From Tetragenococcus sp041859945 (GTDB lineage Bacteria > Bacillota > Bacilli > Lactobacillales > Enterococcaceae), in contig JBFLGC010000028.1 of assembly GCA_041859945.1 (NCBI GenBank), positions 1-32,742 on the forward strand: a DNA stretch of 32,742 nucleotides, read 5' to 3'. A program made the translations under genes and the position numbers. Below the pieces are notes generated by a model, which was given only the letters and a program-made list of their open reading frames with translations, was not told the DNA's origin and searched no databases. This document shows positions 21,453-29,770 of this stretch, one piece after another; position 1 is the first letter of the stretch, and every line of letters starts with the position of its first letter.

Positions 21453-22297
21453 AAGCCTCCCTCACTTTCTTCACAAGCGTGAACGACATGACTCAATAAG
21501 ATCATCGACGTGATCGAGCCGACCCCACCAACAGCCGGCGTGATCGCCTTGACTTTACCGAAAACTTGCGCGTAATCGACATCGCCGCACAATTTGCCAT
21601 TTTCATCAAAGTTGACGCCCACGTCGACCACGACAGCTTTTTCATTGAAATAATTTTCCTTCAACAACTTAGCCACCCCGCAAGCCGAGATCACAACTTC
21701 TGATTTTTTTGTATAAGCTGGCACGTCTTTCGTATAGACTTGGCAAACCGAAACAGTCGCCATCCGATCCACCAAAAGCATCGCTAGAGGACGACCGACC
21801 ACAAAGCTCGCTCCCACGATCGTCACATCAGCACCTTCTAGTGGGACCTCATAGTAATCTAAGAGCGCCATGACTGATTGAGCGGTACAGGGTGCGATCG
21901 ATTTCTTGTCATGACTAAAGATTTTTCCCATATTGGTCGGACTCATACAATCGACATCTTTTTGTGGCGCGATCATTTGTCGGATCGGTTCGATATCCAA
22001 CTGCTCCGGTAAGGGCCGAAACACTAAAATACCATGCACGGTCGGATCTTGATTGGCCGCTTGCACGGCTTTTTCTAAATCAACTTGACTTGCCTTAGCC
22101 GCTAGTTTAGCGATATGACAATTTATACCTAACTTTTGACAATTTTTAGTCAGACTTTTCTCATAAGCAAGATCGTCATCATTTTCACCGACACGAATGA
22201 TTTGTAAAGTCGGCAGAGTCTTTAGTTTTTGAATTCGTACTTTTAGATTATTTTCAATCTTCTGTGCTACTGGTTTTCCTTTTAATGCAAGGGTCAC
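21449..22297 (-). CDS. folD: Methylenetetrahydrofolate dehydrogenase FolD, clostridial-type variant
   Basis: FolD oxidises 5,10-methylene-THF and in most bacteria also hydrolyses the methenyl product. The 282-residue protein has both FolD domains and a Rossmann motif IVGASFVVGRP at 160-170. Key positions differ from bifunctional FolDs. In YxxxKxK the catalytic Lys is Leu49 (YEKSLTK, 45-51). GILVQLPLP reads GILVFRPLP (89-97), replacing the conserved Gln. KDVDG reads KDVDC (113-117), and PGGVGPMT reads VGGVGSIT. The proton-relay Asp116 and Tyr45 remain. This pattern fits a dehydrogenase that leaves hydrolysis to FchA, encoded next with a 4-base overlap. It lies 15 bases after fhs. Confidence 0.9.
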   Translation of the reverse strand: MTLALKGKPVAQKIENNLKVRIQKLKTLPTLQIIRVGENDDDLAYEKSLTKNCQKLGINCHIAKLAAKASQVDLEKAVQAANQDPTVHGILVFRPLPEQLDIEPIRQMIAPQKDVDCMSPTNMGKIFSHDKKSIAPCTAQSVMALLDYYEVPLEGADVTIVGASFVVGRPLAMLLVDRMATVSVCQVYTKDVPAYTKKSEVVISACGVAKLLKENYFNEKAVVVDVGVNFDENGKLCGDVDYAQVFGKVKAITPAVGGVGSITSMILLSHVVHACEESEGGL

Positions 22298-22312
22298 GCT
22301 GATACCTTCTTT

Positions 22313-23983
22313 CTATGATAGACCAATGATCTCACCCGTGCTTGTGATATCCATCCCACAAGCAGCAGGCACTTTCGGTAGGCCCGGCATCGTCATGATC
22401 TGCCCTGTGATCGCCACGATAAAACCAGCCCCAGCAGATACCTTCACTTCGCGGACTGTAATCGTGAAATCGCGCGGTGCTCCCAATAACTTAGGATCAT
22501 CCGAAAAGGAATATTGGGTTTTAGCCATACAAATCGCAAGCTTATCTAAGCCATGTTTGGTCAAATTTGCGATTTGCTTTTTAGCCGCCGCTGTGAATTC
22601 GACCCCGTCGGCATGATAGATTTCTTTAGCAATCGTAGCAATTTTTGCTTCGATCGTGTCTTCTACTGCATACAATGGCGCAAATGCAGCCGTTTGGTTC
22701 TCACAAATAGCCACAACTTGATGAGCCAATTCAATCGCGCCGGCGCCCCCTTGACTAAAGACGTCTGCCAAGACGACCGCGACCCCTTTTTCTGCACATT
22801 TTTCCTTCAGTAAATCGATTTCGGCTTTGGTATCTGACGGGAAACGATTGATCGCAACGACTGCTGGCACGCCAAATTTAGCTAGATTATCTAGATGTTG
22901 GTCCAAATTACTGAAACCTTTAGCTAAGGCCGTGATATTCTCTTCATTCAAATGGTCTTTGGCCTTTCCACCATGCATCTTCAATGCTCGGATCGTGGCT
23001 ACGACCACCACCGCATCAGGATGCAAGTCTGCCAAGCGACATTTGATATCGTAGAATTTTTCCGCGCCCAAATCAGCCCCAAACCCAGCTTCAGTGATCA
23101 CATAATCGGCTAATTTCAAGCCAACTTTAGTCGCCATGACCGAATTACAGCCATGGGCAATATTGGCAAAAGGACCACCGTGGATCAAGGCTGGCGTATT
23201 TTCGATCGTTTGAACCAGATTCGGTTTGATGGCATCTTTAAGTAACAAAGTCATTGCTCCGGTCGCTTTTAAATCAGCGACAGTCACCGGATCGCCGCTA
23301 TAATTGTAAGCAAGGACCATTTTTGCCAGACGTTCTTTTAAATCATCCAAAGAGGTCGCTAAACACAGGACCGCCATGATTTCAGAAGCGACCGTGATAT
23401 CAAAACCTGATTCTCTTGTCACTCCATCGGCTTTGCCACCTAGACCGACCACGATATTGCGCAGCGCTCGGTCATTCATGTCCATGACCCGTTTCCAAAC
23501 GACTTGTTTAGGATCGATGCCTAGTGCATTGCCTTGGTGTAGATGGTTATCTAACATGGCCGCACATAAATTATGAGCCGAAGTGATGGCGTGAAAATCA
23601 CCAGTGAAATGCAAATTAATGTCATCCATCGGTACCACTTGGGCATAACCACCACCAGCCGCCCCGCCTTTGATCCCAAAGCAGGGACCAAGCGAAGGTT
23701 CGCGCAAAGCAGAAACGGCCTTTTTGCCGATCCTGTTTAATCCCATCGACAAGCCCACATTCATGGTCGTTTTGCCTTCACCAGCTGCCGTTGGACTGAT
23801 AGCAGTCACCAAAACTAATTTGCCATTTTTTTCATCTTTCAGTCGATCAAAAACATCTAAAGAAATTTTAGCTTTATCTTTGCCATAAAGCTCTAATTCA
23901 TCATCTGTGATTCCTAGATTTTCAGCGATCTCTGTGATCGGTTTTAACGTTGCACTTTGCGCGATCTGTACATCGGTTTTCAT
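22313..23983 (-). CDS. fhs: Formate--tetrahydrofolate ligase
   Basis: Fhs joins formate and THF with ATP to form 10-formyl-THF, and can run backwards to make ATP. I start at 23983 (MKTDVQIAQSATLKPITEIA), 556 residues, the usual length, behind AACGGAGGGATGG. An in-frame extension to 24121 runs across the promoter and is rejected. The P-loop PTAAGEGKTT is at 64-73, and the C-terminus MPGLPKVPAACGMDI is typical. It leads a tight operon with folD and fchA, giving the full path between methylene-THF and formate. Confidence 0.96.
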   Translation of the reverse strand: MKTDVQIAQSATLKPITEIAENLGITDDELELYGKDKAKISLDVFDRLKDEKNGKLVLVTAISPTAAGEGKTTMNVGLSMGLNRIGKKAVSALREPSLGPCFGIKGGAAGGGYAQVVPMDDINLHFTGDFHAITSAHNLCAAMLDNHLHQGNALGIDPKQVVWKRVMDMNDRALRNIVVGLGGKADGVTRESGFDITVASEIMAVLCLATSLDDLKERLAKMVLAYNYSGDPVTVADLKATGAMTLLLKDAIKPNLVQTIENTPALIHGGPFANIAHGCNSVMATKVGLKLADYVITEAGFGADLGAEKFYDIKCRLADLHPDAVVVVATIRALKMHGGKAKDHLNEENITALAKGFSNLDQHLDNLAKFGVPAVVAINRFPSDTKAEIDLLKEKCAEKGVAVVLADVFSQGGAGAIELAHQVVAICENQTAAFAPLYAVEDTIEAKIATIAKEIYHADGVEFTAAAKKQIANLTKHGLDKLAICMAKTQYSFSDDPKLLGAPRDFTITVREVKVSAGAGFIVAITGQIMTMPGLPKVPAACGMDITSTGEIIGLS

Positions 23984-24043
23984 TGACCATCCCTCCGTTA
24001 CTACTTTAAAATAGACTAATAGTCCTAGCATTTGTTCTGCTAC

Positions 24044-24049
24044 ATTGTA
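24044..24049 (-). promoter_or_regulatory. Extended -10 promoter element for fhs-folD-fchA
   Basis: On the minus strand TACAAT is preceded by TGG, an extended -10, about 60 bases before the fhs ATG. No good -35 is visible. The fhs operon may therefore have its own start separate from the LigM-like genes, 300 bases upstream. Confidence 0.45.
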
Positions 24050-24238
24050 CCATATTCGCTCTAAATCCGTCCTATTTACTAGTGTACTTCTTACTAAAAA
24101 ATAATAAACACGAACAAACATAATAATTCATCGTTTAACTATCGCTTTTTAAGTCAACTTTTCTAAGTATTTATTTAAAGCAAGCTGTTTGCCAACATTC
24201 TAAAAAATTGCCTCTCATTTGCCATTTGCGATGTATAT

Positions 24239-24270
24239 AGCAAATGCGCTATTTTCACAGCGCACTTGCT
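24239..24270 (-). terminator. Hairpin after the LigM-like genes (weak terminator candidate)
   Basis: The 11-bp arms AGCAAATGCGC and GCGCACTTGCT, with one G-T pair and a 10-base loop, start 15 bases after the stop at 24285. No T-run follows on the minus strand, so termination would be inefficient and some readthrough into fhs is likely. The rest of 24050-24238 shows nothing else. Confidence 0.4.
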
Positions 24271-24284
24271 ACAATAAAGTTTGA

Positions 24285-25706
24285 TCAAACTTGAAAATGC
24301 GGGATATCTTGTACATCTCTGTTTTCATTACGAATAAAATCGCCATTATATGGTGTCTTAGCTACTTTGGCACGGATCTCTTTTTGTGGGGTACCAGGTG
24401 TCCCCCAAAGTACGGTCAATTCTGTGCCTTCTTTTGCATAAGCCGGATCGATGAACCCAAGCGAAATCATACTATTGTAATTGTAAGAAATGACTCGTCC
24501 CGTTGTGATTCCGATTGTTTTTCCAGCAGCCAAAACTTGATCGGCTCGATAAATTGCTTCACCAAAAAATGTATTGGCAGTCATATCAAAATCACTTTGT
24601 TTCGAGATATCATCACAAGGTGTTTCTCCCGGTCGTAGCATCGTAGCAAAGACAGCTCCCACATCTTCTGCGTTCCATTCCAGAGTCGCTAATGTGCGTG
24701 GTTGGTTTGCAGCTGCTTCTTCTAAGGCTTTTCGTCCTCTGAAATCATGGTTGAATTTCACTAAGAAGCCCCAGCCAACATCATACGGAGTCACAAAACG
24801 CGATTCTAAATCATCACCCACACTACCAATTAATTTTCGATTGGTATTGACACCACCCAATCCGGACCTTTCATTCAGATAATCCACCAAGCCTTTCCCA
24901 GATTCAAACCAGGGTTCAGGATAATGCAAGTGGATATTCGGGAAACCAGCTTCGGTATGATTAAATAAGTTATAGGCATGCATTCCTAATTTACGAGCGC
25001 CAAATTTTTGACCACTAGTCCACACTTTACGATAAACATAGTCATAATCGACCATTGGACCATGGATCTCATAAGCAAGATTGCCCGACATGCCTAAACG
25101 AATCACTTCCACTTCGCGCCCATCCATCACTTCTTTGCGATGTTTAGCAAATTTTATGTCGTGAAGATCGGCTTGAAAGGCATCTTCTAAAATTTGTAAA
25201 GAAGTTTCACCAGAAATTTGAATAAAGTATTCGGTCCCCGTCTTATCTTCACCATGCACATTCAAATCCGTATGTTGCATATAATAATCGATCGGCGGAT
25301 TCAACCAATAGGTACGAAAATGATCGACGCCGATCTTAATCACGACGCCATCAGTCAAGATTTGGCCTTTGTCGTTACAAAGGATCGCATGACGCAAGCC
25401 AGTCATTCCTAATTTGGAAAAATCATTGACACAAATCGTATGGAAAAATTCAACTGCATCTGGTCCAATCACATCATAGATTGGACTGATCATCAAGGTT
25501 GTACCGATCCAAGCACCCGTTTGATAAGCTTTCATTTCATGCTTTACCCCAGAATATTCATAGGGCAAACTCATGCCAGGTGCCATTTGGAAAAATAACG
25601 TAGCTTCTTCAGCGGCTGGGTTTTGTACAGCTTCTTTGGCACCCAAAATCCCTTCTTTATCGATCCCTTGCACATTAAAATCGGCTTTCTTTTCACTATG
25701 ACTCAT
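24285..25706 (-). CDS. GcvT-family THF-dependent demethylase-like protein (LigM-like), paralog A
   Basis: The 473-residue protein belongs to the GcvT/DmdA/LigM superfamily, which moves a methyl or methylene group from substrate to THF. The N-terminal folate-binding domain carries GMSGNLAYEIHG (205-216) and GWGFLVKFNHDFRGRKALE (311-329). The C-terminal barrel has VISYNYNSMISLGFIDP (405-421) and GTELTVLWG (427-435). Length and these blocks resemble LigM, the vanillate/3-O-methylgallate O-demethylase, more than glycine cleavage T protein (~365 residues). No gcvH, gcvP or lpd is nearby. It follows its paralog by 20 bases and lies upstream of fhs-folD-fchA, which could oxidise the acquired C1 unit. 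The substrate is unknown: methoxyaromatic, N-methyl or S-methyl compounds are all possible. Confidence 0.75.
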   Translation of the reverse strand: MSHSEKKADFNVQGIDKEGILGAKEAVQNPAAEEATLFFQMAPGMSLPYEYSGVKHEMKAYQTGAWIGTTLMISPIYDVIGPDAVEFFHTICVNDFSKLGMTGLRHAILCNDKGQILTDGVVIKIGVDHFRTYWLNPPIDYYMQHTDLNVHGEDKTGTEYFIQISGETSLQILEDAFQADLHDIKFAKHRKEVMDGREVEVIRLGMSGNLAYEIHGPMVDYDYVYRKVWTSGQKFGARKLGMHAYNLFNHTEAGFPNIHLHYPEPWFESGKGLVDYLNERSGLGGVNTNRKLIGSVGDDLESRFVTPYDVGWGFLVKFNHDFRGRKALEEAAANQPRTLATLEWNAEDVGAVFATMLRPGETPCDDISKQSDFDMTANTFFGEAIYRADQVLAAGKTIGITTGRVISYNYNSMISLGFIDPAYAKEGTELTVLWGTPGTPQKEIRAKVAKTPYNGDFIRNENRDVQDIPHFQV

Positions 25707-25726
25707 TGTGACTTCCCCCCATTCAA

Positions 25727-27046
25727 TTAATTTTTCAACCCTGATGGCACCGTAGTTAGATCATAATCATGGTTGTCCATCACACCATAAATATAAGGAT
25801 ATTTTACGACTTTTGCACGCAGGTCCTTGATTCTCCCTCCATGATCGCCCCATTGAACCAAAACTTCTGTACCTTCTTTAGCTTGAGCGATATCCAAGAT
25901 CGCCTGAGAAATCATGGTATGAAAATGGGAGCTATAAGTCGGATCAGCTGAGAACCCGATCACCTGGCCCTCTCGATCAGTCACATAGTCTTGATGACCA
26001 CCAGCTGGTTGGGGATCCCCACATGGCATTTCCATGAATTTATAAGGTTCAGCTGTGAACTGTGAGCGATAAACTTCTGCTAGATCATCGACATTAAATT
26101 CTAAGGAGACTAATTTCCGTTTTGGAGCGGCTATTTCAGCCTCCAATGCTTCTCGACCTACAAAATCATGATCAAATTTGGCCATCCAAGCCCAATCACA
26201 TTCCACTGGATTCCTAAATCGAGCCCGGATATCAGTCGGATCGACGCTTCCTTTGCATACAAGCGGGAAGGGGGCCGAAGCGCAAAACTCTGGTGATTGA
26301 TAGAGTGACGTTTCGAAATTGACTGTGATTTGTGGATAACCACCGAATGTATGGTTGACAGTATAATCTTTCCAACCCATGCGTTTCATTCCCATTGGTT
26401 GACCGGACTGATAGATCGCATCATAAACTTGCCAACCGATTTCGATATCACCGTGGATCTCATAAGCCAAAGTGCCACTCATCCCAATACGGAAAATTTC
26501 TAAATCGGCATCGATACCAGGGATACGAACTGGTTTGAAATCTAAAAATTTCACATCACGCAGATCGGTCTGGGTGACCTTTTCTAAAATCGTCAGTGAT
26601 AATGGTCCGGAAATTTGAAAGACAAAAATTTGCCGTGTCGTATAATCACAGTGGTATTGACCACTTTGAGTTGCCATAATGTACGGGACGCTACAACCAG
26701 CCGTCGTTCGATAAGTATCTTCACTATCTTTAAAGAACAGGGCGTGATTTGCAATCAGCCCGTCTGGAGTCAAAGCCACAATATGTTTGCATCGACCAGC
26801 TTTCCATTTGTATACATTATTGATACTCAAATCAGAAATCAATTTGAGCGCATCCGGTCCCTGAAAAGTTTCTTCTATACCAGACAATCCAGCGTGAATA
26901 TATGCGCTCTTAAAATAGCTTTCACCGACTTCTTGCCACGGATCGCCCTCCCAAGTAACATGTTTCAGCATAAAATTGCCATACTTGTACACATCCGGAT
27001 AAAACGGTTCTGCATCTAAAAAATCACTTTTTGTTCCCTTTACCAT
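25727..27046 (-). CDS. GcvT-family THF-dependent demethylase-like protein (LigM-like), paralog B
   Basis: A second, diverged member of the same family, 439 residues, starting MVKGTKSDFLDAEPFYPDVY behind GCGAGGAATTCAAA. It shares with paralog A the blocks GMSGTLAYEIHG (188-199), WMAKFDHDFVGREALE (287-302) and GTEVLVQWG (392-400). The N-terminus and the segment around 225-275 differ strongly, so the two are not recent duplicates. They may act on different substrates or form a heteromer. It is the first gene of the operon, divergent from a PucR-type regulator across a 170-base region with a cre-like site. Aminomethyltransferase activity in glycine cleavage is unlikely for lack of partner genes. 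Confidence 0.75.
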   Translation of the reverse strand: MVKGTKSDFLDAEPFYPDVYKYGNFMLKHVTWEGDPWQEVGESYFKSAYIHAGLSGIEETFQGPDALKLISDLSINNVYKWKAGRCKHIVALTPDGLIANHALFFKDSEDTYRTTAGCSVPYIMATQSGQYHCDYTTRQIFVFQISGPLSLTILEKVTQTDLRDVKFLDFKPVRIPGIDADLEIFRIGMSGTLAYEIHGDIEIGWQVYDAIYQSGQPMGMKRMGWKDYTVNHTFGGYPQITVNFETSLYQSPEFCASAPFPLVCKGSVDPTDIRARFRNPVECDWAWMAKFDHDFVGREALEAEIAAPKRKLVSLEFNVDDLAEVYRSQFTAEPYKFMEMPCGDPQPAGGHQDYVTDREGQVIGFSADPTYSSHFHTMISQAILDIAQAKEGTEVLVQWGDHGGRIKDLRAKVVKYPYIYGVMDNHDYDLTTVPSGLKN

Positions 27047-27101
27047 TTTGAATTCCTCGCTTTCTTTAAACCTATCTGCAACTTTGCTTCTAACTACCTA
27101 A

Positions 27102-27107
27102 ATTATA
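27102..27107 (-). promoter_or_regulatory. -10 of the LigM-like operon
   Basis: A perfect TATAAT on the minus strand, 55 bases before the start of paralog B. The -35 region has no consensus match, as expected if the divergent regulator activates it. Confidence 0.55.
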
Positions 27108-27110
27108 ATA

Positions 27111-27124
27111 AGAAAACGGTTACT
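27111..27124. promoter_or_regulatory. Candidate cre site in the LigM-like/PucR divergent promoter
   Basis: AGAAAACGGTTACT matches the CcpA consensus TGWAANCGNTNWCA at 12 of 14 positions, differing only at the two outermost bases. It lies just upstream of the operon -10, overlapping where the -35 would be. That placement would give CcpA repression when preferred sugars are available. Confidence 0.45.
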
Positions 27125-27160
27125 TTTATAGGTAATAAATGTAAAAATTTCAGCTTGCTG

Positions 27161-27189
27161 TTGTGCAAAGATGCCGAATCTTTTATACT
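27161..27189 (+). promoter_or_regulatory. Promoter of the PucR-type regulator
   Basis: TTGTGC, 17 bases, then TATACT, ending 27 bases before the regulator ATG. It is separate from the divergent operon promoter by about 55 bases. Confidence 0.6.
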
Positions 27190-27216
27190 GAGCTTAATCA
27201 GCGAGGAGGACTCACT

Positions 27217-28806
27217 ATGCTAAATTTAGCGATCATAGAAGATGAGCTAGCCGAATTTCCGACACAGACATCGGTCAAAGAAGCATATGAAACAACTTTA
27301 AAATATCCTAAAATCGTCTTAGAAGAAGTCGACTTTGATCAGTTGGATCAAGTCCTTTATGTGATGACAACAACTTTATTCACTAAAATTTTACCAAAAG
27401 TACACCATGGTAGCTTTCTAGTCGTAAATCAGGAGACTATTTCAAATTTGGCGATAAATGATCCAATGATCGCCACACTTTTCGTCACAACTGACCATTC
27501 ATTGAGTCTGATTTTCAATACAGTTGAAATGATTTTTCAGAAATATAGTACTTGGGAACAACAAATGATCCTGGAAATCGTTCGTCACCATACGATCCCC
27601 GAGCTTTCTTTTCAAAAATTGTTAGATATCGGCGTTAAGATGTTAAAAAATCCAATAGCTATGTTCGACATTTCTTCGATCCTTTTATTCCATGCCGGTC
27701 AGATACCCACAGATATTTCTCATTCGATATGGCGGGATGTTCTTACAACAGGACGTTATCATACCGAAAATTTGACCAATGAACAAAAGCGGAAAATCTA
27801 TGAATTCAAAATGCAAAGTCAAAAACCCTTCTACGAATTGAATTACAACAAAGGTAGCAATGAGTATTTAGTGTCTATCAATCTCTTTAATGAAGGCAAC
27901 ACCTTTGCCACATTAGGTTCAGCTGATATCAATGCCCCCTTCACTCCAGGACAGATTTCGATCATCTACACCTTGAAAAAAATTCTTGAGCTGGCTTATG
28001 CTCATGAACAACAGCTGGGAAGTTTTAGAGAAATGCCCGTTTATTTCATTGAAAATCTATTGAAGGGTGAAAACGTCGAACAGAGGGTCCTCGATTATCA
28101 TTTAAACAAGAAAAACTGGAAAACCAAGGATACCTATCTTCTTCTGACCATTACAGGCATCGCCGGAAATGTCCTTTCTGAAATTCAAATGCTAGAGCAA
28201 CTTAACCACTACTCGGAAATCTTTTCAGACAACTTTGCCCTTACTTATGAAAATAGTATGGTTTTCATTCTGCATATTAGCAAAGAAAAGTTCAAGCGTG
28301 AGAAAGAACTAGCCAAGCTTCAGCATCTACTGTTGACAAATGACATGAAAGCTGGTGTCAGTGCTGAATTTTATGAGTTTTCCCATTTGAAATATGCTTA
28401 TATCCAGTCAAAAACGGCTCTTTCAACCATGTACGCACCCTCAGCTGACGACCCGCTTTGTTTTTTCGAAGATATTTATCAAGAAACGATCATTCACACC
28501 TTAGCCCAACATTCCAGCCTAAAAAGCTTGATCCATCCTAAAATTTTCACTTTGTGGGAAGAAAAGCGAATCACTAAAGAGCAGATAGCTATCTTGGCGA
28601 CTTATTTAAGTCATGGTAAAAACACCGTCAGTACTGCCAAGAAGCTCTTTCTTCATCGCAACACGTTGACTTACAAATTGACCGCCATCGAAAATCTTTT
28701 AGGTATGAGTTTGAACGAATTAGAGGATCCTGTGACTTTTTGGCTGTATTGTAGCTGCTTGTTTATTAAAACAATGGCAGATAATCCATCTGACGGTACA
28801 AAGTGA
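27217..28806 (+). CDS. PucR/CdaR-family transcriptional regulator
   Basis: I start at 27217 (MLNLAIIEDELAEFPTQTSV), 529 residues, behind GCGAGGAGGACTCACT; an in-frame ATG at 27163 has no such site. The first ~110 residues resemble a purine-catabolism-type N-terminal sensor domain. A middle segment (about 270-420) looks like the degenerate GGDEF-like domain of CdaR proteins. The C-terminal PucR helix-turn-helix is around 460-515, with TAKKLFLHRNTLTYKL as the recognition region. PucR proteins usually activate neighbouring catabolic genes in response to a pathway compound. Divergence from the two LigM-like genes makes these the likely targets. The ligand is unknown. Confidence 0.85.
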   Translation: MLNLAIIEDELAEFPTQTSVKEAYETTLKYPKIVLEEVDFDQLDQVLYVMTTTLFTKILPKVHHGSFLVVNQETISNLAINDPMIATLFVTTDHSLSLIFNTVEMIFQKYSTWEQQMILEIVRHHTIPELSFQKLLDIGVKMLKNPIAMFDISSILLFHAGQIPTDISHSIWRDVLTTGRYHTENLTNEQKRKIYEFKMQSQKPFYELNYNKGSNEYLVSINLFNEGNTFATLGSADINAPFTPGQISIIYTLKKILELAYAHEQQLGSFREMPVYFIENLLKGENVEQRVLDYHLNKKNWKTKDTYLLLTITGIAGNVLSEIQMLEQLNHYSEIFSDNFALTYENSMVFILHISKEKFKREKELAKLQHLLLTNDMKAGVSAEFYEFSHLKYAYIQSKTALSTMYAPSADDPLCFFEDIYQETIIHTLAQHSSLKSLIHPKIFTLWEEKRITKEQIAILATYLSHGKNTVSTAKKLFLHRNTLTYKLTAIENLLGMSLNELEDPVTFWLYCSCLFIKTMADNPSDGTK

Positions 28807-28872
28807 TTAGCCTTAATCTCGTATTTTTTCATCTTCTCTTGATTTACAATGGCAAAAGTTCGTAAAAAAGTG

Positions 28873-28878
28873 TACAAT
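28873..28878 (+). promoter_or_regulatory. -10 element of the gpmA promoter
   Basis: TACAAT, 46 bases before the gpmA ATG, in the sequence GTGTACAATG. The -35 region is poor. Called mainly from the -10 and its position. Confidence 0.45.
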
Positions 28879-28924
28879 GTAGTTGGAAAACTTATTAACA
28901 AATTCGAAACAAAGGAGAATTTTT

Positions 28925-29593
28925 ATGCCAAAATTAGTCTTTACCCGTCACGGAATGAGTGAATGGAACAAATTAAACCAATTTACTGGTTGGGTCGATG
29001 TTGATTTAGCCCCTGAAGGTGTCGAAGAAGCCAAAGATGCTGGCCGCAAAATCAAAGAAGCTGGGATCGAATTCGATATCGCCTTCACTTCGGTTTTGAC
29101 GCGTGCAATCAAAACATGTCATTACATCTTAGAAGAATCCGATCAATTATGGGTACCAGAAGTTAAAACTTGGCGTTTGAACGAACGTCATTATGGTAAA
29201 TTACAAGGCTTGAACAAACAAGATACCCGCGATAAATACGGCGATGAACAAGTCCATATCTGGCGTCGTTCGTATGACACATTACCACCACTTGCGGAGC
29301 CAGAATATGATCGTCGCTATGCAAAACTAGACCCTCGTACGATCCCTGGTGGCGAAAACTTGAAAGTCACATTGGAACGGGCATTACCTTTCTGGGAAGA
29401 TGAAATCGCACCAGCTTTGCGTGACAACAAGACTGTTTTAGTCGCTGCTCATGGTAATTCATTACGCGCCTTAGCAAAACACATCGAAGGCATTTCCGAT
29501 GACGATATCATGGATCTTGAAATCCCAACCGGTCATCCACTTGTTTACGATTTGAATGATGATCTGTCAGTCATCAAAAAATATTATTTATAA
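28925..29593 (+). CDS. gpmA: 2,3-bisphosphoglycerate-dependent phosphoglycerate mutase
   Basis: GpmA interconverts 3- and 2-phosphoglycerate in glycolysis through a phospho-histidine. I start at 28925 (MPKLVFTRHGMSEWNKLNQF), 222 residues, slightly short but complete at both ends, with AAAGGAG ahead. The in-frame extension to 28883 includes the ribosome binding site and is rejected. The phospho-acceptor motif TRHG with His9, the LTRAIKT and NERHYGKLQGLNK blocks, and the second histidine motif AAHGNSLRAL are present. Monocistronic, ending at a strong terminator. Confidence 0.97.
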   Translation: MPKLVFTRHGMSEWNKLNQFTGWVDVDLAPEGVEEAKDAGRKIKEAGIEFDIAFTSVLTRAIKTCHYILEESDQLWVPEVKTWRLNERHYGKLQGLNKQDTRDKYGDEQVHIWRRSYDTLPPLAEPEYDRRYAKLDPRTIPGGENLKVTLERALPFWEDEIAPALRDNKTVLVAAHGNSLRALAKHIEGISDDDIMDLEIPTGHPLVYDLNDDLSVIKKYYL

Positions 29594-29597
29594 GATC

Positions 29598-29627
29598 AAA
29601 AGCGAGGTGAACGATCCTCGCTTTTTT
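29598..29627 (+). terminator. Intrinsic terminator of gpmA
   Basis: A perfect 10-bp stem (AAAAGCGAGG and its complement), an 8-base loop and six Ts, starting four bases after the gpmA stop. Confidence 0.92.
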
Positions 29628-29703
29628 ATTAATGAAAAACAGCCTTCGAATTACGTAACGGTAGGCTCTTCGCAGTCTAATGTTTCCCCCGATTCCTATT
29701 TCC

Positions 29704-29732
29704 GTTGTACATTTACGCCCTAAATGTACAAC
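29704..29732. repeat. Perfect hairpin of unknown role
   Basis: GTTGTACATTTA and its exact complement flank a 5-base loop (CGCCC). Neither side has a T-run, so it is not a standard terminator. A second palindrome, GTTTATA-C-TATAAAC, lies at 29754-29768. Both lie between convergent gpmA and the alcohol dehydrogenase gene. Confidence 0.5.
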
Positions 29733-29770
29733 CGATTCGCAAATTCGTTGTTTGTTTATACTATAAACGT

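Noticed and set aside
24285..27046. Glycine cleavage system T proteins
   Set aside because: Both proteins are 75-110 residues longer than GcvT, and no gcvH, gcvP or lpd is present; LigM-like assignment fits better.
28805..28829. Terminator after the PucR-type gene
   Set aside because: The GATTA/TAATC stem is only five pairs; the T-run is separated from the stem, so it is too weak to call.
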